Origin: Paraburkholderia sp. SG-MS1
Lineage (GTDB): Bacteria; Pseudomonadota; Gammaproteobacteria; Burkholderiales; Burkholderiaceae
Assembly (NCBI RefSeq): GCF_012275575.1
Contig: NZ_NPIH01000235.1
Location: 1-51,824 of the forward strand
Direction of reading: 5' to 3'
Length of the DNA: 51,824 nt
Numbering within the stretch: position 1 is the stretch's first letter; each line of letters starts with the position of its first letter. Made by a program: the position numbers and the translations under genes. Of this stretch, positions 20,241 through 28,626 are shown in pieces. The notes below the pieces were generated by a model. That model was not told the DNA's origin, searched no databases, and saw only the letters and a program-made list of their open reading frames with translations.

Positions 20241-22024
20241 CACTCCACCCCGCCCAGATACGCTTCGAGCACCGCCGGGTCTTGTTGCACATCCAACGGC
20301 AACCCTTCCGCGATCCGCGTCCCGAACTCCATGACGACTAGCCGATCGGTGAGATTCATCACGAAGTCCATGTCGTGCTCCACCAGCAGCACGCTCATGC
20401 CTTCCGCCTTGAGGCGACGCAACAGATCAGCGAGCTGCAACTTTTCCTGATAGCGCAAGCCGGCCGCAGGTTCGTCCAACAGCAACAACGTCGGGTCACA
20501 GCACAAAGCGCGAGCAATTTCGAGGATCCGTTGCTGGCCCAGCGCGAGACTGCCAGCCTCATCGTACATATGCTGTTCGAGCCCCACGCGACGAATCTGT
20601 CGAGCCGCCTCCGCCATCAGGCGCGCTTCTTCCGCGCCGTTCAGACGTGCGACACTGCGCCAGACACCCGCCTGGCCGCGCAAATGCGCGCCGATCGCGA
20701 CGTTCTCGAGCACCGTCATCCCCGGCAGAAGCTTGACGTGCTGGAAGGTTCTGCCGATCCCACGCCTAACGATTTCGCGTGAACTCAACGAATCGATACG
20801 CTCGCCGCGGAACGTGATCTCACCACTGGTCGCCTGCAGCACCCCCGTAACCAGATTGAAGGTCGTTGACTTACCGGCTCCGTTCGGCCCGATCAGCCCG
20901 ATAATTTGCCCCGCTTTCACCTCGAAGCTGACGTCGTTGACCGCGACTAGACCGCCGAACTGCTTGCGCGCCTTGTTCACTGTCAGCAGATCTTCGCCGG
21001 CTTCCGGCTTGCTGCGCTGCGGCAACGGTTCCGCCTCATCTGGCAGATGCGCGCGCGGACCACGGGGGAAGAAGCGTGCGACGAACGGCCAAACCCCTTG
21101 GCGGGCGTACTGCAGCAGTAACACCATCAAGATGCCGAATACGATCACTTCGAAGTTGCCGTTTTCCCCGAGCAGCTTCGGCAGCAGCGTTTGCAGATAG
21201 TCCTGCAGCAACGTCAAGATCGCCGCGCCGAGGACCGCCCCCCACACGTGCGACACGCCTCCGACCACCGCCATGAACAGAAACTCGATGCCGTGATTCA
21301 GGCCAAACGGCGTGGGATTCACCGCGCGTTGCAGATGGGCGTACAGGAAGCCCGACACCGACGCCAGCACCGCTGCATAGACGAAAATCACGACGCGCAT
21401 CCAGCCAGTGTTCACACCCATCGCCTCAGCCATCATGCCGCCTCCGCGCAGCGCGCGAATTGCGCGCCCCGGCCGGCTATTAAGCAGATTCTGAACAGAA
21501 ATCACCGCACCGAGCACGACCAGCCAGATCAGGTAATAGATATGCCGACCGGACTCCAGGTTGATGCCGAAAACATTCAGCACCGGAATTCCATTGATGC
21601 CGTCGTACTTACCTAGCATCTCCAGATTGCCGAACAGATAGAACAGCGCAAGCCCCCACGCGATCGTGCCGAGCGGCAGAAAGTGGCCGGACAGACGCAT
21701 CGTCACGAGGCCCAGCATCAGCGCGATCAATGCGGTCACGACGACGCCCGCGATCAACGCGAGCCACGGCGACACGCCATACGTGGTCGTCAGATACGCG
21801 GTCGCGTAGGCGCCGATGCCGACAAACGCCGCCTGCCCAAAGCTCGTCATCCCGCCGATGCCAGTCAGCAGTACGAGTCCGATCGCGACGATCGAATACA
21901 GGCCGATGTAGTTGAGCAACGTCACCCAGTATTCGGGCACGTGAATGGGCTGCGGCAACACCGGCAGCGCGAACAGCACCACGAGGAACAACCAGAAGAA
22001 CTTGTTTTGCATGATCCGTTTCAT
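20240..22024 (-). CDS. LivM-LivG fusion: permease and ATPase of a LIV-type ABC importer
   Basis: The 594-residue protein joins a LivM-type permease (about residues 1-310, eight or more membrane segments, with the EAA-like region around [15 protein letters not shown]) to a LivG-type ATPase (about 345-594). The ATPase has Walker [10 protein letters not shown] (379-387), the variant ABC signature [15 protein letters not shown] and Walker [13 protein letters not shown] charged linker (about 320-345) connects them, and the frame is continuous across the junction. Such fusions are known in Burkholderiaceae and other Proteobacteria. The start at 22024 follows AGAGGAG, four bases after the livH stop. 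In the signature motif, LSGGQ is replaced by LALGQ, as in many LivG proteins. Confidence 0.9.
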   Translation of the reverse strand: MKRIMQNKFFWLFLVVLFALPVLPQPIHVPEYWVTLLNYIGLYSIVAIGLVLLTGIGGMTSFGQAAFVGIGAYATAYLTTTYGVSPWLALIAGVVVTALIALMLGLVTMRLSGHFLPLGTIAWGLALFYLFGNLEMLGKYDGINGIPVLNVFGINLESGRHIYYLIWLVVLGAVISVQNLLNSRPGRAIRALRGGGMMAEAMGVNTGWMRVVIFVYAAVLASVSGFLYAHLQRAVNPTPFGLNHGIEFLFMAVVGGVSHVWGAVLGAAILTLLQDYLQTLLPKLLGENGNFEVIVFGILMVLLLQYARQGVWPFVARFFPRGPRAHLPDEAEPLPQRSKPEAGEDLLTVNKARKQFGGLVAVNDVSFEVKAGQIIGLIGPNGAGKSTTFNLVTGVLQATSGEITFRGERIDSLSSREIVRRGIGRTFQHVKLLPGMTVLENVAIGAHLRGQAGVWRSVARLNGAEEARLMAEAARQIRRVGLEQHMYDEAGSLALGQQRILEIARALCCDPTLLLLDEPAAGLRYQEKLQLADLLRRLKAEGMSVLLVEHDMDFVMNLTDRLVVMEFGTRIAEGLPLDVQQDPAVLEAYLGGVE

Positions 22025-22028
22025 CGTG

Positions 22029-23084
22029 TCACTCCTCTTCCTCTTCGGCGTGCGGGCTGGCAAGACTTCGCCAGAGCAGCACGGGGATGATCAGCGTGAA
22101 CACGATCACTTCTTTATAAGCGCTCGCCCAGAACGACGAATACGACTCCAGCAGGCCCACCAGGATAGAGCCCGCTGCCGCCAGCGGATAGCTGACCAGA
22201 CCGCCGATAATCGCCCCCACAAAGCCCTTCAGACCGATCAGGAAGCCCGAGTCGTAGTAAATGGTGGTCAGGGGTGCCACGAGGATTCCGCACAGCGCGC
22301 CGAGCCCGGCTGCCAGCGTGAACGCAAGGCGCCCCGCTTGCGTGGTGCCGATGCCGACGAGCCGTGCACCGAGCCGGTTCACCGACGTCGCGCGCAACGC
22401 CTTGCCCGAGATCGAGCGATCGAAGTACAGGTACAACGCGCCAATCAGCACGACCGCTGTGCCGACCACCCACAGACTTTGTCCGGAGATCGACAGGCTG
22501 CCGGCGCTGAACGTCGCATCCGAGAACGCGGTCGTGCGCGAACCTTCCGCGCCGAACATCACGAGCCCCAGTCCAACCATCGCGAAGTGCACTGCGACTG
22601 CCACGATCAGCAACAACAGCGTGGTCGCTTCCGCGATCGGCTCATAGGCAAGCCGGTAGACGAACGGACCCATTGGAATCACGATCAGAAGCGTCAGGGC
22701 GATCTGTACGATCATCGGCAGCGGCTGTAGGAAAACACCCCGCGTGAGCGCGTACACCGCGATCGGAAACAGCAGGTATTTCCCGGCCAGCGTAACCAGG
22801 GTCCGTGCCGCGTGTCGGCGACGCTCGGCATGCCGCACTAGTCCCACTACCTCGACGACGAAGCAGGCCGCGCCCATCGCCATCAGCAGCCAGCAGGTGG
22901 CCGGAAACTTCTGTGTCTGCAGTGCGGCGAGCGTCAGCGCGCCGTACGAAACAAACTCCCCCTGCGGGATGAAGATCACCCGCGTCACGGAGAACACCAA
23001 CACCAGCGCGAGCGCGAGCAGCGCGTAGATCGCGCCGGTGGTGATGCCGTCCTGCGCGAGGATCGCCGCAATTGATAGATCCAT
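22029..23084 (-). CDS. livH: LIV-type ABC transporter permease, LivH family
   Basis: This 351-residue inner-membrane permease pairs with the LivM part of the fusion protein. The N-terminus (AAILAQDGITTGAIYALLALALVLVF) and IGLKGFVGAIIGGLVSYPLAAAGSILVGLLE near the C-terminus are typical. It is longer than the usual 290-310 residues because of an insertion at about 75-125 with extra hydrophobic segments and a basic stretch (RHAERRRHAART). The start is at 23084 with GAGGAAG upstream; the frame to 23234 lacks similarity. The protein ends in EEEEE. Confidence 0.87.
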   Translation of the reverse strand: MDLSIAAILAQDGITTGAIYALLALALVLVFSVTRVIFIPQGEFVSYGALTLAALQTQKFPATCWLLMAMGAACFVVEVVGLVRHAERRRHAARTLVTLAGKYLLFPIAVYALTRGVFLQPLPMIVQIALTLLIVIPMGPFVYRLAYEPIAEATTLLLLIVAVAVHFAMVGLGLVMFGAEGSRTTAFSDATFSAGSLSISGQSLWVVGTAVVLIGALYLYFDRSISGKALRATSVNRLGARLVGIGTTQAGRLAFTLAAGLGALCGILVAPLTTIYYDSGFLIGLKGFVGAIIGGLVSYPLAAAGSILVGLLESYSSFWASAYKEVIVFTLIIPVLLWRSLASPHAEEEEE

Positions 23085-23183
23085 ACTTCCTCGTCCTGAA
23101 GCGTCGAAACCGAAATCGGGAACGGTCGTGACGTGGCGGCAGAAGCCGCGGCCGGCCACCGACCTGCAATGACTGAAAAGGCA

Positions 23184-23261
23184 ACCGCCGCACCGTGTTC
23201 CGGCGCGGCGGTCGATGCCATTGTCATCGAACACAATGGCAATGCGGCGTCAGATGCCGCA
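23184..23261 (-). repeat. Three consecutive hairpins between the binding-protein gene and livH
   Basis: ACCGCCGC/GCGGCGGT (23184-23191/23205-23212), TGCCATTGT/ACAATGGCA (23216-23224/23233-23241) and TGCGGC/GCCGCA (23243-23248/23256-23261), all perfect. In ABC operons such structures usually protect the upstream binding-protein message so that it is made in excess. Confidence 0.6.
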
Positions 23262-23294
23262 GATTGCGCGAGAGGCGCGTACCGCTTTTTATCG

Positions 23295-24455
23295 TTAGTC
23301 GTTGTGCAGCTTCCACTTGCCGTCGACGATCTGCACGATCACGCGCGCACGCTTGTCGAGGCCGTTGTGGTCGGTCGTCGTGGTGTTCATGATGCCGTGC
23401 GACACCGGCAGTTCCTTGATGTTTTCGAGCGCGCCGCGCAGTGCCACGCGGAATGCTTCAGTGCCCGGCTGAGCGGTCTTCAGCGCCACCGGAATCGCCG
23501 CTTGCAGCATCTGGCCGGCATCCCATGCGTGACCGCCGAAGGTCGCCACCGAGCCCGCTCCATACGCTTTCTCGTAAGCCGTCTTATACGCTTGCGACGA
23601 CTTCTTCACCGGATTCGAATCCGGCAACTGGTCTGTCACGAGGATCGGGCCAGCCGGCAGGAATTCGCCCTCGCAATCCTTGCCGCACACGCGCAGGAAG
23701 TCGTTATTCGCGACGCCGTGCGTCTGGTAGACCTTGCCCTTGTAGCCGCGCTCCTTGAGCGTCTTGGCCGGCAGCGCCGACGGCGTACCCGCGCCGGCGA
23801 TCAACACGGCGTCAGGATTCGCGCCCATCGTCTTGAGCACCTGGCCGGTCACCGATGCGTCGGTGCGATTAAACCGCTCGTTGGAAACGATCTTCAGGTT
23901 GTGCGCGGCGGCCGCAGCGGTGAAGACGTTATTCCAGCCGTCGCCATACGCGTCCGCGAAGCCGATGAAGCCCACCGTCTTCACACCGTGATGCTCCATG
24001 TAGTCGGCGATCGCGTCGGCCATCAAGCTGTCGTTCTGCGGCGGTTTGAAGGCCCATGCGCGCTTCGCGTCCATCGGCGAGATGATCGCCGCCGATGCCG
24101 CCAATGAGACCACCGGCGTCTTGCCTTCGGCGGCGGCGTCGAGCATCGCGAGCGAATTCGGCGTGACGGTCGAACCGATGATCGCGTCGACGTGATCCTC
24201 ATCGATCAGCTTGCGCGTGTTCTGCACGGCCTTGCCGGTATCCGAGCCGTCGTCGAGCACGATGTACTGCACTGTCTTCCCGCCGATCTCTTTCGGCAAC
24301 AACGCGATCGTGTTCTTCTCAGGAATCCCGAGCGATGCGGCCGGCCCCGTTGTCGACAACGTTACCCCAATTTTCACCTGGGCAAACGCCACGCCGGCAC
24401 CGCACATCAACGCCATCGCGATGCCGGTGCGTACCCATTGCCTTGTCTTGTTCAT
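23295..24455 (-). CDS. LIV-type ABC transporter substrate-binding protein
   Basis: This 386-residue periplasmic protein is first in the livK-livH-livMG-livF locus. The signal peptide is about residues 1-24 (cleavage after VAFA). The type I binding fold is seen as VKIGVTLSTTGPAASLGIPEKN, GSTVTPNSLAM, GADGWN-like DAYGDGWN, and CGKDCEG with two cysteines that probably form a disulfide. The start is at 24455 after GGAGACTCGCA; the upstream frame to 24653 covers the promoter region. It is clearly a paralogue of the protein encoded at 24859-26025, sharing long identical stretches such as THGVANNDFLRVCGKDCEG. Confidence 0.92.
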   Translation of the reverse strand: MNKTRQWVRTGIAMALMCGAGVAFAQVKIGVTLSTTGPAASLGIPEKNTIALLPKEIGGKTVQYIVLDDGSDTGKAVQNTRKLIDEDHVDAIIGSTVTPNSLAMLDAAAEGKTPVVSLAASAAIISPMDAKRAWAFKPPQNDSLMADAIADYMEHHGVKTVGFIGFADAYGDGWNNVFTAAAAAHNLKIVSNERFNRTDASVTGQVLKTMGANPDAVLIAGAGTPSALPAKTLKERGYKGKVYQTHGVANNDFLRVCGKDCEGEFLPAGPILVTDQLPDSNPVKKSSQAYKTAYEKAYGAGSVATFGGHAWDAGQMLQAAIPVALKTAQPGTEAFRVALRGALENIKELPVSHGIMNTTTTDHNGLDKRARVIVQIVDGKWKLHND

Positions 24456-24680
24456 TGCGAGTCTCCAAACGCTTTGAAGCGCGTATCTGTAATCCGGCTT
24501 GACGACCGGGTGTCTGAATCTAGTTATAGGGTTCAGGTGTGCCAAGCATGGTTTTCCCTGCTCGGCGCGAATACCTTCGCCGTTTTGTTGGGTGCCGCTC
24601 CCCTCTCTCACACTACGGCGAACCGCCGCGATTTCCTGCGCCAGTCGCCTCACTTCCGTACTTCGAATTCAACTCAACAA

Positions 24681-24735
24681 ACTACTAACATGTTAGTAGT
24701 ATTGCGTTCTGCATCATTGACGGTCAATAGACCGT
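24681..24735 (-). promoter_or_regulatory. Promoter of the first liv locus with two palindromic operators
   Basis: On minus: -35 TTGACC (24727-24722), 18-bp spacer, -10 AATACT (24703-24698). ACGGTC/GACCGT (24720-24725/24730-24735) spans the -35. A perfect 20-bp palindrome with half-site ACTACTAACA (24681-24700) overlaps the -10 and start region. This layout suggests repression, but the regulator is unknown and probably not encoded here. Confidence 0.55.
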
Positions 24736-24797
24736 TAGGCAAATGAGGGTTTGTCCTGAAGCGACGGAACCACACTTTTGACGTGATGCAGACAATA

Positions 24798-24829
24798 AAA
24801 AAGACGCGTCAACTGCACGCGTCTTTTTC
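24798..24829 (-). terminator. Rho-independent terminator after the solo binding-protein gene
   Basis: AAAAAGACGCGT (24799-24810) pairs with ACGCGTCTTTTT (24818-24829), with T on the minus side. It lies about 30 bp past the stop at 24859 and separates the solo gene from the next promoter. Confidence 0.85.
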
Positions 24830-24858
24830 AATGAGGTTCCTTATCGCTGCGCCTTCGC

Positions 24859-26025
24859 TCAGTCGCCGGCCAGCTTCCACTTGCCGCCGACGATCTCCAC
24901 CATCACGCGCGCCCGCTGGTCGAGGCCAGCGTGGTCGTTCGCGCTCATGTTGAAGATGCCGTGCGACGCGGGCAGGTCTTTGGTGTTCTCCAGTGCTGCG
25001 CGCAGCGCCTCGCGAAACGCTGGCGTGCCCGGCTGGCCGTTCTTCAGTGCGAGCGGAATCGCGCGCTGCAGCAGCAAGCCGGCATCCCATGCGTGACCGC
25101 CGAAAGTCGACACCGAGCCGGCGCCGTAAGCGGTTTCGTATGCGTGCTTGTAGGCGAGCGCGGTCTTCTTCACCGGGTTCGAATCGGGCAGCTGATCGGC
25201 GACCAGCAGCGGGCCAGCGGGCAGCCAGGTGCCTTCGCAGTCCTTGCCGCACACGCGCAGGAAGTCGTTATTTGCGACACCGTGCGTCTGGTAGTACTTG
25301 CCCTTGTAGCCACGCTCCTTGAGCGTTTTCTGCGGCAGCGCGGCCGGCGTGCCCGCCCCCGCGATCAGCACCGCATCCGGGTTCTGCGTCATCATCTTCA
25401 ACACCTGGCCCGTGACCGACGCGTCGTTGCGCGCAAAGCGCTCGTTCGCGACGACCTTGATCTTCGCGAGATCAGCGGCCTTACCGAACTCCTTGAACCA
25501 GCTCTCGCCGTACGCGTCCGAAAAGCCGATGAACGCGACCGTCTTCACGCCGTGATTCGCCATATGCTGCGCGATCGCGGTGGCCATCAAAATGTCGTTT
25601 TGCGGTGTTTTGAAGACCCATGCACGCTTCGCGTCCATCGGTTCGACGATGCTCGCCGCGGCGGCCATCGAGATCATCGGCGTGCCGCTTTCGCTGGCGA
25701 CGTCGATCATTGCGAGCGAATTCGGCACCACGGTCGAGCCGATCAACGCATCCACGTGATCTTCACTGGTGAGCTTGCGTGCGTTCTTGACCGCCTGAGT
25801 GGAATCGGTCGCATCGTCGAGCACGATGTAGTCGATTTTCTGACCCGCCACTTCTTTAGGCAGCAACGCGACGGTGTTCTTTTCCGGAATGCCGAGCGAG
25901 GCGGCCGGCCCCGTTGCCGACACGGTGACGCCGATTTTCACGTCCGCGAATGCATGACCGCTCCATGTTGCGGATACCCCAGTGGCGACCAATGCCGCGC
26001 TAATCCAACGCAATGCCGACTTCAT
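24859..26025 (-). CDS. Solo LIV-type substrate-binding protein, paralogue of the neighbouring one
   Basis: This 388-residue periplasmic protein has a signal peptide (about 1-27, cleavage after HAFA) and the same fold and landmarks as the protein at 23295-24455, with most positions identical by eye. It has its own ribosome binding site (GAGGAGCGGG), promoter and terminator, so it is a separate transcription unit. With no permease next to it, it probably feeds the first liv permease complex and may widen or change substrate range. The two genes look like a tandem duplication with later divergence of the control regions. Confidence 0.92.
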   Translation of the reverse strand: MKSALRWISAALVATGVSATWSGHAFADVKIGVTVSATGPAASLGIPEKNTVALLPKEVAGQKIDYIVLDDATDSTQAVKNARKLTSEDHVDALIGSTVVPNSLAMIDVASESGTPMISMAAAASIVEPMDAKRAWVFKTPQNDILMATAIAQHMANHGVKTVAFIGFSDAYGESWFKEFGKAADLAKIKVVANERFARNDASVTGQVLKMMTQNPDAVLIAGAGTPAALPQKTLKERGYKGKYYQTHGVANNDFLRVCGKDCEGTWLPAGPLLVADQLPDSNPVKKTALAYKHAYETAYGAGSVSTFGGHAWDAGLLLQRAIPLALKNGQPGTPAFREALRAALENTKDLPASHGIFNMSANDHAGLDQRARVMVEIVGGKWKLAGD

Positions 26026-26058
26026 CCCGCTCCTCTATCAACACCGTTATTCATTTGA

Positions 26059-26101
26059 ATTTAAATCCGCGGATTTAAATACCGACCCAGCGGTCGGTGA
26101 A
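26059..26101 (-). promoter_or_regulatory. Promoter of the solo binding-protein gene with two nested operators
   Basis: On minus: -35 TTCACC (26101-26096), 17-bp spacer, -10 TTAAAT (26078-26073). The spacer holds ACCGACC/GGTCGGT (26081-26087/26092-26098), a TetR-family-like dyad. A perfect 22-bp palindrome with half-site ATTTAAATCCG (26059-26080) overlaps the -10 and start. The regulator is unknown. Confidence 0.55.
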
Positions 26102-26224
26102 TAGGAAGTTTAGCGGACGAAAGCCCCACGCTGCAAGCGCTTTGCAGGGTTATACGGTGTGATGTCGTGAGCGCTTCGGTGAATAAAAAATGACTGCCGA
26201 ATTGGCAACGAATGGAATGACGCT

Positions 26225-26308
26225 TTAGCAAAGCACAAATAAAAAGCGCTGTTGGATATCAATCCAACAGCGCTTTCGTCTGGGCACTGAGTGCCTCATT
26301 GTCTCCTC
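26225..26308 (-). ncRNA. Short terminated RNA with a perfect ribosome binding site: small RNA, leader or read-through stop
   Basis: On minus, GAGGAG (26308-26303) precedes ATG at 26299 of a 24-codon frame ending at 26225. Within it lie a GGCACT/AGTGCC hairpin (26294-26289/26287-26282) and a perfect 15-bp stem (26276-26262/26257-26243) followed by a T-rich run, a strong terminator. Transcription would stop before the frame's own stop codon, so a normal small gene is unlikely. It could be a small RNA, an attenuator for the binding-protein gene downstream, or simply the distant terminator of the liv operon ending at 26570. Confidence 0.4.
26243..26276 (-). terminator. Strong Rho-independent terminator
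   Basis: Perfect 15-bp stem with a four-base loop, then TT TTTATTTG on minus. It is about 300 bp after livM of the second liv operon and about 220 bp before the solo binding-protein gene. Confidence 0.8.
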
Positions 26309-26569
26309 GTTCTCCACCTGCAAATTCGTGGTGCATCAGAACTGCATGAAGGTTAAACGACCCCCCCCTCTGCTACAACTAGCAATTACCCTAGTGGTGC
26401 AGTGCGGCACCGAATTGGGGCGCGTTAGGGCGGCCTTGCCGGCGGGCCTGCGCGCGCTATCCGGCTTCGCGATTCACATGCTCAGTGCATCGACGCGTAC
26501 CGAATTAGATCGGATACCGAATCAATTTCGCCTCTCACCATGCACCCCTACTACGCACCGCGCCGCGCA

Positions 26570-27544
26570 TCAGGCCCGCAACGGCCGCACCCGCGCAACG
26601 ATCTCGCCGACGATACCGCGCCGGAACGCCAGCACACACGCAATGAAAATCACGCCGGTCACGATCGTCACCGACTCGCCCAGCGAACGGAACCAGTCGA
26701 TGCCGGTCGCCGCCGCGAGCGCCCCACCGATGTCGCCGAGCCGGTCTTCCAGCGCAACAATCAACGCGGCGCCGAGCAAAGGCCCGAACAACGTCCCCAT
26801 ACCGCCGACGAGCGTCATCAGGATCACCAGACCGGACATGGTCCAGTAAGCGTCGCCGAGCGTCTCGAAGCCTTGCACCAGCACTTTGAGCGACCCCGCG
26901 AGACCCGCCAGCCCCGCCGATAGAATGAACGCGAGCAGCTTGAAGCGATCCGTATCGTACCCGAGCGACACCGCGCGCGGCTCGTTTTCCTTGATCGCCA
27001 CCAGCACCTGGCCGAACGGCGAGTGCACGATCCGCACGATCAGCAGGAACGCGAGCACCATCACGATCAGAATGACAAAGTACAGCGCGACATCCGAGGA
27101 CAGATCCAGCAAACCGAACAGCTTGCCGCGCGGCACGCCTTGCAGGCCGTCTTCGCCATGCGTGAACGGCGCTTGCAGGAACACGAAGTAGACCATCTGC
27201 GCGAGCGCCAGCGTCACCATCGCGAAGTAGATGCCTTGGCGGCGAATCGCGAAGAACCCGACGATCAAGCCGAGCAAGGTCGCCACCGCAGTGCCGGCAA
27301 TCACGCCCAATTCCGGTGAAAAGCCGAGCGTCTGCATCGCATAACCCGTGACGTAACCGGCCGATGCCAGAAACATCGCGTGTCCGAACGACAGCAAGCC
27401 CGTATAGCCGATCAGCAGATTGAACGCCGCCGCGAACAGCGCGAAGCACAGCACCTTCATCACGAAGAGCGGATAGATGCCGAGCACCGGCACCGCAATG
27501 AGCCCGATCAGCAGCAGACCGTAGAGCACTTTTCTCTGCATCAT
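26570..27544 (-). CDS. livM: LIV-type ABC transporter permease, LivM family
   Basis: This 324-residue inner-membrane permease is the last gene of the second liv operon. It has about eight to ten membrane segments and the family pattern NLLIGYTGLLSFGHAMFLASAGYVTGYAM near residues 40-70. The EAA-like cytoplasmic loop (VLVAIKENEPRAVSLGYDTDRFKLLAF) is present, as is GTLFGPLLGAALIVALEDRLG. Its start overlaps the livH stop in an ATGA. Two ATG codons in a row make the exact first residue uncertain by one. The 3' flank to 26309 has no gene; it contains a run of C at about 26361-26370. Confidence 0.92.
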   Translation of the reverse strand: MMQRKVLYGLLLIGLIAVPVLGIYPLFVMKVLCFALFAAAFNLLIGYTGLLSFGHAMFLASAGYVTGYAMQTLGFSPELGVIAGTAVATLLGLIVGFFAIRRQGIYFAMVTLALAQMVYFVFLQAPFTHGEDGLQGVPRGKLFGLLDLSSDVALYFVILIVMVLAFLLIVRIVHSPFGQVLVAIKENEPRAVSLGYDTDRFKLLAFILSAGLAGLAGSLKVLVQGFETLGDAYWTMSGLVILMTLVGGMGTLFGPLLGAALIVALEDRLGDIGGALAAATGIDWFRSLGESVTIVTGVIFIACVLAFRRGIVGEIVARVRPLRA

Positions 27545-28425
27545 TTTTCCTTGCCGAAGAGGCCCGCCGGGCGCACCAGCAACACGAGCGCCATGATCAC
27601 GAAGACGACGGTCGCCGACGCTTCCGGATAGAACACGCGCGTGAGCCCCTCGATCACGCCGAGCATGAGACCGGTGAGTATCGAGCCCATGATCGAACCC
27701 ATCCCGCCGATCACGACCACGGCGAACACGGTGATGATCATCGGCTGGCCCATCAGCGGCGATACCTGAATGACCGGCGCGGCGAGCACGCCGGCGAATG
27801 CGGCCAGCGCGACACCGAAGCCGTAGGTCAGCGTGATCATCAGCGGCACGTTGACGCCGAATGCCTCGACCAGTTTCGGATTCTCAGTGCCTGCGCGCAA
27901 ATAGGCGCCGAGGCGCGTCTTCTCGATCACGAACCATGTCGCGAAGCAGACCACCAGCGACGCTACGACCACCCACGCGCGATAGTTCGGCAGGAACATG
28001 AAGCCGAGGTTGGTCGCGCCCGAGAGCGCCGACGGCACGTCGTAGGGCTGGCCGGACGAACCATAGATCGAGCGGAATACGCCTTCGACGACCAGCGTGA
28101 GCCCGAACGTCAGCAGCAGGCCATACAGGTGATCGAGCTTGTACAGCCAGCGCAGCATCGAGCGTTCAATCGCGATGCCGAACAGCCCCACGAGCAGCGG
28201 CGCCAGCACCAGCATCACCCAGTACGGCAAGCCGAAATACGACAGCCCCATCCACGCGAGCATCGCACCGAGCATGAACAACGCGCCGTGCGCGAAGTTG
28301 ATCACGTTGAGCAAGCCGAAGATGATCGCCAGCCCGAGACTCAGAATCGCGTAGAACGAGCCGTTCACGAGCCCCAGCAGAAGCTGGCTCAGCATCGCCG
28401 GTAGCGGAACGCCAAAGATGTCCAT
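27541..28425 (-). CDS. livH: LIV-type ABC transporter permease, LivH family
   Basis: This 294-residue inner-membrane permease has the typical LivH start LLLGLVNGSFYAILSLGLAIIFGLLNVINFAHGA. VVIGGMGSIMGSILTGLMLGVIEGL lies near the C-terminus. It has normal family length and about eight membrane segments. Translation is coupled to livM through a 4-bp overlap. It follows the binding-protein gene across a 200-bp spacer with a large hairpin. Confidence 0.93.
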   Translation of the reverse strand: MDIFGVPLPAMLSQLLLGLVNGSFYAILSLGLAIIFGLLNVINFAHGALFMLGAMLAWMGLSYFGLPYWVMLVLAPLLVGLFGIAIERSMLRWLYKLDHLYGLLLTFGLTLVVEGVFRSIYGSSGQPYDVPSALSGATNLGFMFLPNYRAWVVVASLVVCFATWFVIEKTRLGAYLRAGTENPKLVEAFGVNVPLMITLTYGFGVALAAFAGVLAAPVIQVSPLMGQPMIITVFAVVVIGGMGSIMGSILTGLMLGVIEGLTRVFYPEASATVVFVIMALVLLVRPAGLFGKEK

Positions 28426-28542
28426 TGAAGCCCTTAACCCCTGAAGCCATCGCCAAGGTGAGATCGCTCACGCACGATCCGGCCTGCGCGCGACAGGCGG
28501 CAACGGCGCCCATCGTGCGCGGCATGTGAAACGGTTTGCCCT

Positions 28543-28600
28543 CTGCCTGCCGCGCGCGCCGCGCATCTCGCAACGCGCGCGGCAAGACTTCGACAGGCAG
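28543..28600 (-). repeat. Large hairpin between the binding-protein gene and livH
   Basis: CTGCCTG and CCGCGCGCG (28543-28558) pair with CGCGCGCGG (28574-28582) and CAGGCAG (28594-28600), with an 11-base bulge on one side. It is 26 bp past the binding-protein stop, with no U-run; a role in protecting that message is likely. Confidence 0.6.
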
Positions 28601-28626
28601 ACGGCCTCAAGACCCTCGGTCCACGC

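Noticed and set aside
20240..22024. LivM-LivG fusion as a frameshift or assembly artefact
   Set aside because: The frame is continuous, with a plausible linker, and such fusions are known in related bacteria.
26361..26370. Run of C as a possible phase-variable tract
   Set aside because: It is intergenic, short and not clearly in a promoter spacer; there is no evidence of switching.
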